This document shows, piece after piece, positions 1-5,511 of a DNA stretch of 6,074 nucleotides. Every line of letters starts with the position of its first letter. Positions within the stretch are counted from its first letter, which is position 1. The DNA is from Nitrospirota bacterium (GTDB taxonomy: Bacteria > Nitrospirota > Nitrospiria > SBBL01 > Manganitrophaceae): assembly GCA_023248505.1 (NCBI GenBank), contig JAHFEM010000132.1, positions 1-6,074 of the forward strand, in the 5' to 3' direction. The notes below the pieces were generated by a model that saw only the letters and a list, made by a program, of their open reading frames with translations, was not told the origin of the DNA and did no database searches. Made by a program: the position numbers and the translations under genes.

Positions 1-2
1 AT

Positions 3-155
3 ATGGAATTTCGGTCCCTATTGGCGGTCCTCAAGAATGACCACTCGAAATTAGTTTCGTGGGCGCTGGAGCGTTACCGGGAACCGCTTCAAGGATTGAC
101 ATTCATGGTGAAAGCCGGAGAGGACAACATCATCGTTGAGGAATTGAAAGGGTAA
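3..155 (+). CDS. 3' end of an unknown protein (probably partial)
   Basis: An open frame reaches TAA at 153-155 and can be read back to the window edge. It contains an ATG at position 3, but only two bases lie upstream, so I cannot tell whether this is a 50-residue protein or the tail of a longer one. The visible part (MEFRSLLAVL... ending IIVEELKG) is soluble and mixed in charge, with no cysteine and no membrane segment. A hairpin with a short T-run begins 22 bases after the stop, which supports this being the true end of a transcribed gene. I do not recognise the family, and no function can be assigned. Confidence 0.6.
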   Translation: MEFRSLLAVLKNDHSKLVSWALERYREPLQGLTFMVKAGEDNIIVEELKG

Positions 156-176
156 GAATCAGAGTGAGTCGCACGG

Positions 177-215
177 AGAGGAGGCCCAGCCGATTGTACG
201 TGGCGGGCCTCCTTT
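177..215 (+). terminator. Rho-independent terminator-like hairpin after the first gene
   Basis: GGAGGCCC (180-187) pairs perfectly with GGGCCTCC (205-212). Pairing extends outward through 177-179 with 213-215 (one G-U pair). An inner GCC/GGC step (189-191 with 202-204) closes a loop of about 10 bases. The following run is only TTT and then GCTTATT, so the T-tract is weak. It lies just after the stop at 155 and before the next gene at 263. The stem arms GAGGCCC/GGGCCTC recur in the second terminator at 829-870. Confidence 0.65.
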
Positions 216-252
216 GCTTATTGGAAAGAGAAGTTCGGCCATCATAAAGAGA

Positions 253-256
253 GGAG
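253..256 (+). promoter_or_regulatory. Ribosome binding site that favours the TTG start at 263
   Basis: GGAG (253-256), inside GAGGAG (251-256), is six bases from the TTG at 263. The TTG at 260 would be only three bases away, which is too close. The ATG at 281 has no comparable site in range. This makes TTG 263 the best start for the small cysteine-pair protein. Confidence 0.55.
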
Positions 257-262
257 CTTTTG

Positions 263-550
263 TTGGAAAAGATAAAACCGATGTTAAAGATTTTCACACA
301 CGAAATCGTTATTCCGGTAATCGGTTCGGAGGTCATCGTATTTCGGGCCTGCGATCCGGTCTGCAAAGAGAACTACGTTGGAACGAGGTTAAATCTCCAG
401 AGCGCGGAGATCCACGAGGCGCAGTCCGTTAACCACTTTTTCTGCGCATTCTGCGGACAGGGAGAGGATCGAGGGGCAGATCCTGCGCTGGAGATCGCCG
501 TCGATTCTCATGAAGCTCCAAAGAAGAAGATCACGTTTCCAGCGGCATGA
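263..550 (+). CDS. Small protein with two cysteine pairs (putative zinc-binding), unknown family
   Basis: This is a 95-residue ORF starting at TTG 263, chosen for its GGAG six bases upstream; ATG 281 is the fallback start. The N-terminal half is rich in beta-forming residues (EIVIPVIGSEVIVF). Two cysteine pairs follow: C30-x3-C34 and C61-x2-C64, the second in the string HFFCAFCGQG. Two such knuckles in a protein this small suggest one structural zinc site, but no ligand set is proven. The tail is basic (KKK near residue 87). The stop at 548-550 is 13 bases before the ATG of the histone-fold-like gene, so the two are probably co-transcribed. The pair lies between two terminator-like hairpins. 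I do not recognise a family. A DNA- or protein-binding accessory role would be a guess. Confidence 0.65.
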   Translation: MEKIKPMLKIFTHEIVIPVIGSEVIVFRACDPVCKENYVGTRLNLQSAEIHEAQSVNHFFCAFCGQGEDRGADPALEIAVDSHEAPKKKITFPAA

Positions 551-563
551 GGGACGGTCGGAA

Positions 564-812
564 ATGGTGATAAAAAAGAAGGTTCGTGAGTTCGTCCATG
601 CCTCAAAATTCCGCATTTCGAAGGAGGCCCTTCCCGCCCTGGAGGAAGCGACGCGGATGATTCTTCGGAAAGCGATGAGCTATTCGAAGCCGTATAAAAC
701 GGTTCGATCGGTGGAGATCTTCCTAGCGCTTCGGCCGACAGACCCCGAAAAATCGAAAACAAAAAAGAAAAGAGAGCCACGCGGCGTAAGCAGGGTTAGA
801 ACGAGGCGCTGA
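564..812 (+). CDS. Small basic protein with a candidate single histone fold
   Basis: This gene encodes 82 residues. I chose ATG 564 because GAGGGA (549-554) sits nine bases upstream; the in-frame ATG at 510 has no ribosome site and overlaps the upstream gene. The pattern matches a histone fold: a short helix V7-F16, a turn at R17-I18, a long amphipathic helix S19 to about Y40 (SKEALPALEEATRMILRKAM), a loop S41-V47, and a third helix S49-L56. The loop and third helix (YKTVRSVEIFLAL) resemble the RKTVKAEDIELA end of archaeal-type histones. T46 matches the conserved Thr of the RxTxxxxD motif, E51 replaces Asp, and Y44 replaces Arg. A strongly basic tail (residues 63-82, 11 Lys/Arg) could contact DNA. 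Histone-fold proteins are known in some bacteria. Alternative: an unrelated small helical DNA-binding protein. Confidence 0.65.
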   Translation: MVIKKKVREFVHASKFRISKEALPALEEATRMILRKAMSYSKPYKTVRSVEIFLALRPTDPEKSKTKKKREPRGVSRVRTRR

Positions 813-828
813 CCGAATTGGGCAACCG

Positions 829-870
829 AAGAGGCCCTTTCCGTTGAACCCCGGAAAGGGCCTCTTTTTT
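829..870 (+). terminator. Strong rho-independent terminator
   Basis: A perfect 13-bp stem pairs GAGGCCCTTTCCG (831-843) with CGGAAAGGGCCTC (852-864). Two more A-T pairs (829-830 with 865-866) extend it. The loop is eight bases (844-851) and a run of six T (865-870) follows. It begins 17 bases after the stop of the histone-fold-like gene and ends only two bases before the GGAG (873-876) of the next gene. It may therefore also act as an attenuator for that gene. Confidence 0.88.
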
Positions 871-885
871 ATGGAGATCGATTCT

Positions 886-2061
886 ATGAGCGAGAAAGTA
901 AAGTTTATTTACGAATTGACTGGCCAGACGGGCGCGACGCTCTATGAGGCGTTTCGAGAAAAAGACTTCGAAGCTCTGATCGAACGAGAGCGCGAGTACT
1001 ACCTGAAGGAAACCGAGGTGGGAGGAGAGATACGGAATGCGCTCATTGAGTGGCTCCCGGACCACCTATCGGCCAGCGCCTGGGAAGAGATGAAGAAGAT
1101 GGCGGGGGTTCAGGATCTCAGCGGTTGGTTAAAAGAACACTCCGCCGGGGAAGAGGACGACAATCTCAGACAGGCCTACACGGATGAACAGATCGGTTGG
1201 CTGACCTCCACTCAAACAAAAAACGCCAAGGGAGTCTGTCTTCCCTTGCTCTGGGAACATCTCGATACGGAGAATGACGCCCAGGTCGCCCTTTTCTTCA
1301 ATCTCATTCATTATCCGCCCGTCAATAAGAATGGAAGGTTTGTCAACTCAAAGGATCCGCTCGAAATCCCCGCGGCCGTGGCCCGGAAGATCAAAAAACT
1401 CTCCGAACGGGCGAATATTCTCTCGAGAGAGAGCGGGCGCGGCGCCGGATCCCCCCCGCCGAAGGATCAGCGGGAAGGAACAGTGGATGAGCGGATGCGA
1501 AAGCTCTACGAGAAGTCGACAGAATTGGAATTCCAGGCGGTGTCGGCGCTTATCGCGGTAAAAGGTTTTTACTGCGGCATTCATGGGGAACCAGTTCAAT
1601 TCGAACGCGCGATGCCGCGAGTGGACGTCATAACCTGCCCAAGCTGCGACCACCCGATCTGCCCGGAATGCGCCAACGCCTATGAAAAAGATCCGAGTAC
1701 GATCGAAGAGGCGAAAGCGTACATGGATTCCTGTGATGAAGCATCGGGGATGGCTTGGTGCGGCCAGTGCGGGGACTGGGGCGTCGAGTTCATGTTGAGG
1801 TTCCTTCGCTTGAAACGGTGCCCGATCCCCGGAAAGTATATCATCGATCCCCTTCCCCCCCGAGAAGCCCGGTATGTCGCTACGAACCGCGTTTCACAAC
1901 TCCCGAACTTCCTTGGAATCGTGCATCGGGTCGCGAAGAGCTTTCGCGCGGGGATCTCCGGAATCATAAAGTACGAAGATCAAACGGGCGAAATCTGGGG
2001 AATCCCGGAGCGACACCCCGAAGGGTGGATCGTCACCATTTGTTATCCGGAAGAAAGATAA
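886..2061 (+). CDS. Unknown protein with four paired Cys/His knuckles (candidate binuclear treble-clef zinc domain)
   Basis: This gene encodes 391 residues. ATG 886 has GGAG (873-876) nine bases upstream. The earlier in-frame ATG 871 and TTG 844 lie at the end of, and inside, the terminator and have no ribosome site. Residues 1-220 look soluble and mostly helical, rich in Glu and Lys, with a Gly/Pro/Arg-rich hinge near 185-195. The next region carries four spaced pairs: C230-x2-H233, C251-x2-C254, C259-x2-C262 and C292-x2-C295. The centre reads CPSCDHPICPEC. Eight ligands in four pairs, with x4 between pairs two and three, fits cross-brace domains of the RING/FYVE class. The FYVE basic RHHC signature is absent. 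Two separate zinc knuckles are the alternative. The last 95 residues (Arg-rich, then beta-like to TICYPEER) are unassigned. It sits upstream of the PRTRC genes, and its start abuts a terminator. I do not recognise the whole protein. Confidence 0.85.
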   Translation: MSEKVKFIYELTGQTGATLYEAFREKDFEALIEREREYYLKETEVGGEIRNALIEWLPDHLSASAWEEMKKMAGVQDLSGWLKEHSAGEEDDNLRQAYTDEQIGWLTSTQTKNAKGVCLPLLWEHLDTENDAQVALFFNLIHYPPVNKNGRFVNSKDPLEIPAAVARKIKKLSERANILSRESGRGAGSPPPKDQREGTVDERMRKLYEKSTELEFQAVSALIAVKGFYCGIHGEPVQFERAMPRVDVITCPSCDHPICPECANAYEKDPSTIEEAKAYMDSCDEASGMAWCGQCGDWGVEFMLRFLRLKRCPIPGKYIIDPLPPREARYVATNRVSQLPNFLGIVHRVAKSFRAGISGIIKYEDQTGEIWGIPERHPEGWIVTICYPEER

Positions 2062-2083
2062 ACCGCGTTCAAAGAAGAGAAGT

Positions 2084-2088
2084 AGGAG
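2084..2088 (+). promoter_or_regulatory. Ribosome binding site that sets the start at 2094
   Basis: AGGAG lies five bases before ATG 2094. It selects this start over the in-frame ATG at 1755, which lies inside the preceding gene. The stretch AGGAGAACAAATG (2084-2096) recurs exactly at 6052-6064 before the last ORF. Confidence 0.7.
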
Positions 2089-2093
2089 AACAA

Positions 2094-2699
2094 ATGAATT
2101 CTCTTGAGGAATTCCTTGTGGCAAAGCGCGCCATCGTGAAAGCCCGTCAACCGGGGTGGATCAAAGCGATGAACCTGTTGTCGTTGCATGAAAAGCGCGA
2201 GAAGTTACTCGCTCAAAATCACCATCGACTCCGGACGTCTAAGACTGCGGCCTCTCACAGAAAAAAGATCGAAAAGCGGATTCTGGACCTCCAGACGTTA
2301 ACCGTTGAGATAAGCCCCGTCAGGGGAGCTCTGGGAGAGTTGATCATCACGGTGAAGACGGTTGATTTTCCGCGTCCGATCCCCATCAGAAGGTTTTTTA
2401 CCAACGTGTTGTACATGCCGGCGTTTCAAATTACAAAACATCCTCTTTTTCGACTCATTCGTTTCATCGACTCCATCACGGGCGCCGGCGCCTGGATCGA
2501 AGGGAACGGCAATGAGGACTCTGAGCGCTTCCATTTCTATGGATGGGGCGGAGCGCAATCGGTGATCAAGGTACGGAAGCCCGGGGAGAGCCGGTCCAGA
2601 AAAAGGGAAGGACGATACTATCTTATTTCGCACTTCGAAATGGAAGTTTCACGGCGACGGAGGTCAGGAGCAGGGTCATCAGAACGGCCGTCCAAATGA
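2094..2699 (+). CDS. Basic protein of unknown function, 201 residues
   Basis: ATG 2094 is preceded by AGGAG at a five-base spacing and lies 32 bases after the stop of the preceding gene, so the two are probably one operon. Residues 1-70 are helical and very basic (many Lys/Arg/His, including SHRKKIEKRIL). Residues about 70-150 look like mixed beta/alpha with hydrophobic strands (LGELIITVKTV, FQITKHPLFRLIRFI). Later comes a Gly/aromatic stretch (FHFYGWGG), and the tail is Arg/Ser-rich. There is no cysteine, signal peptide or membrane helix. The last 16 codons have A-rich third positions, unlike the body of the gene. The overlapping -1 frame there looks more coding-like, so the true product may continue in that frame (see the finding at 2630-2833). 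I do not recognise the family. The basic character allows nucleic-acid binding, but nothing specific shows it. Confidence 0.72.
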   Translation: MNSLEEFLVAKRAIVKARQPGWIKAMNLLSLHEKREKLLAQNHHRLRTSKTAASHRKKIEKRILDLQTLTVEISPVRGALGELIITVKTVDFPRPIPIRRFFTNVLYMPAFQITKHPLFRLIRFIDSITGAGAWIEGNGNEDSERFHFYGWGGAQSVIKVRKPGESRSRKREGRYYLISHFEMEVSRRRRSGAGSSERPSK

Positions 2700-2833
2700 A
2701 TCCGGCCCCCGCGTTTGCGGTTCAACGGGCAGAGGCTTGGGTATCCGGAAGCCGCTTCCATAAACCCTCGCGGGTAGGAAGCGCGGGCGAGCTACAGGCC
2801 GTTGGAAAAGCCTTCGATCACCCTGCTGAATAA
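2696..2833 (+). CDS. Candidate small ORF, or displaced 3' end of the preceding gene
   Basis: An ATG at 2696 overlaps the TGA (2697-2699) of the 201-residue gene as ATGA, a typical arrangement for translational coupling. From there the frame runs 45 codons to TAA at 2831-2833 (MNPAPAFAVQRAEAWVSGS...). The only ribosome-site-like bases (AGGAG near 2665) are too far away. The same frame is open back to ATG 2543. Between about 2647 and 2695 it uses mostly G/C third positions (TTC ACG GCG ACG GAG GTC), which suggests coding use before the ATG. So this may be the real C-terminus of the upstream protein, displaced by a one-base frameshift, rather than a separate gene. The product has no recognisable family. 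Positions 2834-2884 hold only the leader of the next gene. Confidence 0.33.
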   Translation: MNPAPAFAVQRAEAWVSGSRFHKPSRVGSAGELQAVGKAFDHPAE

Positions 2834-2884
2834 GAATGGAATTGGAGCGACCGATATGCAGACATCAATCACAGAGGACATAAA

Positions 2885-5470
2885 ATGAAACCAGACATTT
2901 CCAAAAATATAACGGTTTACCGGGAGCCGATCGATGGCAGATGGGAAAAGGTCCTCCCATTCATCCATCAGATCGAGGAAGGATCGATTATCGAAGTGGG
3001 ACTTCGGGCTCAGATCGGCGCACTCGTCGCGAAATGGAATGAGGTCTCAGAAGACACCTCTTTCTATGTTCTGTTTCGAGTCCCTGAAGATCAGGAGTCG
3101 CCCGCGTTTTCATGGGCCCTTCGTCCCTATTTGCAAGGAATGGGATGGGATTACGATTCGACCGGACCGGTTCATCTGATCGCGAAGAGGCTTTGCGAGG
3201 AGGTCGGAATCGAATTCAAGGCCCTCTATCGGGACGCTTATCCGGAGGGGGATGACTATAAATGGATCGATACGCTCGAGGTCTACGACGGGGACATCGG
3301 GCGGGAAGAGGTTTTCGATCCGGTCCTGGCCATTCAAGACCTCCGATCGATCAACAAAAACTCTCTCGCCGATCTCCTTGCCGAGCATTGGATCCAAAAG
3401 GGTTTGCTTTCAAAGGAGGAGGATCTTTCGTCGAATTCCTGGAATCGCGTGAGGGAACGGGCCGGTCTTGAACCGGAAGAGACGCCGGTATCCACACTTG
3501 AAGAGCTGGCGATCGCATATTGGAAGGAGCCGACCCAGGAGGGGTGGGATCGACTGGCCGGGGTGGATACCCCGACGGGAACGGTGTGGCAGCGATATTC
3601 TAAAGAAACCGGAAAAGAGTTAATCGGTCCGAAGTTCATTCTGGGAGTCCGGGTCCGGGACTGGGAACCCCTGCCGGATCCTGCGGAGGTCCTCAGCGCC
3701 TTGGAGATCTCCCCGAAGGCCGATTTAAGTGTGAGCGCAGCGCTCGCCCTAAGTCCCGCTCATCAAGCCGTCTTGGTTCCAGTGGATGCGATTCGGGTGG
3801 TCGAAAATACCCGGCAATACATTGATCCGGAGCGGCTGGCGGGGTTGGCGGCCGATATTAAAACGAGAGGGCTTCAGGGACCGATCACCGTCGCCCCGAT
3901 CGGCGACGGAACCTACCACCTGGTTTACGGCGAGCGCCGGTTTCGAGCCCATCAACTCCTGAAAATCGATACGATCGCCGCCTTCCTTAGGGAAGATCTC
4001 AGTCCTGAACAGATTCGCGATATCCGCCGCTCCGAGAACCTACAGAGAGAGAACCTCTCCCCGATCGATGAGGCGGAGGATTTCGAGCAAGATCTGAAAA
4101 GCCGGTCGATTAAAGAGATCGCGGAAAGGGTGTTTCACGACGAAAGCTACATCCGGGACCGCCTCTCGCTTTTGTCACTCCATGACCAGGTGCGTGGAAA
4201 GCTCCGATCCGGAAAACTGAACGTGGGGATCGCAAAAATCCTGGCCTGTCTTCCTCAGGAGCGGCAGCTGCTCCTTCTGGAGAAGGTCGAAACCGAGCAG
4301 CTTAACGCAAGGCAACTTTCAAACTATTTGAGCGAGAACAACGATCTCGATCTCACCCGGGCGCCATTCGATACACACGAATGCCGCCAGTGTCCTCATA
4401 ACAGCGCCGGCCAGCCTGATCTGTTTGAGCGGGTGGCGTCGGGGCTTGGAAAATGCCTTCAGTCCCCATGCTGGCGAAAGAAGGAGGAGGAAAAAGCCAA
4501 CGACCTCGTCCGGCTCATCGAAGAAAGCGGTCCGAGAGCGATCATTACCGAAAAGGTCCAGATCGGTTTGGGCGACCTTCCAAGCGACGTCGATCGGTCG
4601 GCGGCGGTCCTTCACAACCGGGCCGAAATCGGAGAAGAGCAGATCAAGGAGTGCGCGTCTTGCAAGTTCTTGGTCGTTTTCGTGTCGAAGAATGGACGGC
4701 TCCTTCAGCAGAAAATTTGCGCGAATAAAGGATGCTACGACGATTGCGCAAACCGGTTCCGGGAGGCCAATAAAAAAGAAGAAAAACCGGACGTAAAATC
4801 GAAGAATGCGAAAAAGACCGGCCGGGCAAAAGGAAGCGCCGGCAAATCAAAATCAACCGGAGGGGCGCCGTCTCGGCCGAAAAAGATGATTCCGCAGAAC
4901 GCTCCGCAACGGGTCAAAGACATGAAGCGGCGGCGATATCGCGAGTACCTGACCCAACACCTCGTGGAAACTCCGGAAAATCTGGTCCGCGTTGTGATTC
5001 TCGGGTTGATCGATACGAGGTGGAGCCGCTCCTGGTCGGAGAATCCGAAGTTAAAAGCGTTCAGTGACGCGGTGAAGTGGAGCAATCATTCCACCGATAA
5101 AGCCTACCCGCTGATTCATAAAGCCGGTCGGGAAGAGCTGATCTCCATCGCAGGGGAGATCGCGCGGCCGGTCTGCAGCCACCTTACCCTCCATCTGGAG
5201 GAAGAATTACTCTACGGCAACCTTCATCTCTCGGCCGAAGCGCTGTTCTCGGTCGATAAAGAGTATCTGGAATTGCTGACCAAAGGGGAGATCGAAGATA
5301 CGGCGAAAGAGATCGGTCTCGATCGATTTCTTCAGGCAAAAGGAAAGTCCCTTGCGAAGCTGGCCGCATCGACGAAAAAGGAGTTCATCAAAGGCCTTCT
5401 CTCTTCCGGTTTTAAGGCGGACCGGATGCCGGCCTGGCTCCAGCGCGAGACTACGCTGGAAGTGTCCTAG
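2885..5470 (+). CDS. PRTRC-type ParB family protein with a long N-terminal extension
   Basis: This gene encodes 861 residues. ATG 2885 has GAGGA about seven bases upstream. Residues 1 to about 290 are an unrecognised, mostly acidic region. Residues 296-395 are a ParB/Srx-like domain with GERRFRA (349-355) and ENLQRENLSP (384-393), the two motifs that bind CTP and close the clamp in ParB proteins. A helix-turn-helix candidate follows at 406-434 (SIKEIAERVF, then YIRDRLSLLSL). Two four-cysteine modules come next: C500-x2-C503 with C524-x4-C529, and C590-x2-C593 with C612-x4-C617. The CRQCPHNS string and paired modules are what I recall of PRTRC ParB proteins. A Lys/Gly/Ala/Ser linker (629-667) leads to a helical C-terminal domain. 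The family role is DNA binding linked to maintenance of mobile elements; its target site is unknown. It is probably co-transcribed with the E candidate 41 bases downstream. Confidence 0.9.
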   Translation: MKPDISKNITVYREPIDGRWEKVLPFIHQIEEGSIIEVGLRAQIGALVAKWNEVSEDTSFYVLFRVPEDQESPAFSWALRPYLQGMGWDYDSTGPVHLIAKRLCEEVGIEFKALYRDAYPEGDDYKWIDTLEVYDGDIGREEVFDPVLAIQDLRSINKNSLADLLAEHWIQKGLLSKEEDLSSNSWNRVRERAGLEPEETPVSTLEELAIAYWKEPTQEGWDRLAGVDTPTGTVWQRYSKETGKELIGPKFILGVRVRDWEPLPDPAEVLSALEISPKADLSVSAALALSPAHQAVLVPVDAIRVVENTRQYIDPERLAGLAADIKTRGLQGPITVAPIGDGTYHLVYGERRFRAHQLLKIDTIAAFLREDLSPEQIRDIRRSENLQRENLSPIDEAEDFEQDLKSRSIKEIAERVFHDESYIRDRLSLLSLHDQVRGKLRSGKLNVGIAKILACLPQERQLLLLEKVETEQLNARQLSNYLSENNDLDLTRAPFDTHECRQCPHNSAGQPDLFERVASGLGKCLQSPCWRKKEEEKANDLVRLIEESGPRAIITEKVQIGLGDLPSDVDRSAAVLHNRAEIGEEQIKECASCKFLVVFVSKNGRLLQQKICANKGCYDDCANRFREANKKEEKPDVKSKNAKKTGRAKGSAGKSKSTGGAPSRPKKMIPQNAPQRVKDMKRRRYREYLTQHLVETPENLVRVVILGLIDTRWSRSWSENPKLKAFSDAVKWSNHSTDKAYPLIHKAGREELISIAGEIARPVCSHLTLHLEEELLYGNLHLSAEALFSVDKEYLELLTKGEIEDTAKEIGLDRFLQAKGKSLAKLAASTKKEFIKGLLSSGFKADRMPAWLQRETTLEVS

Positions 5471-5511
5471 ATCCTCAATAGCAGAATTGACCCTCAATCA
5501 AGGAGAAGTCC

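Noticed and set aside
221..248. Possible promoter TTGGAA, 16 bases, CATAAA before the two-gene unit
   Set aside because: Both boxes match only four of six consensus bases, and the predicted start would fall inside the ribosome site of the gene.
510..563. Longer start (ATG 510) for the histone-fold-like gene
   Set aside because: No ribosome site lies in range, the added 18 residues are Arg/Gln-rich and sit inside the upstream gene, and ATG 564 has GAGGGA at a good distance.
844..872. Possible promoter TTGAAC, 17 bases, TTTTAT inside the terminator
   Set aside because: The matches are weak, the boxes come from the loop and T-run of the hairpin, and the transcript would begin after the GGAG of the gene.
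844..885. Longer starts (TTG 844, ATG 871) for the 391-residue gene
   Set aside because: TTG 844 lies in the terminator loop, and ATG 871 directly follows the T-run without a ribosome site; ATG 886 has GGAG nine bases upstream.
1755..2093. Upstream extension of the 201-residue gene back to ATG 1755
   Set aside because: It overlaps the end of the 391-residue gene in another frame, reads as Arg/Pro-rich shadow sequence, and ATG 2094 has a clear AGGAG.
4425..4796. Overlapping Arg/Ser-rich + strand ORFs inside the ParB-related gene
   Set aside because: They are off-frame shadows of the cysteine-module region, with no ribosome sites; the main frame carries recognisable ParB motifs.
5473..5498. 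CCTCAAT repeated twice with a partial TCAAT/ATTGA inversion between ParB and E genes, considered as an operator or ParB site
   Set aside because: The repeat is only seven bases, occurs twice, and is not seen as a longer palindrome or array; chance is a sufficient explanation.
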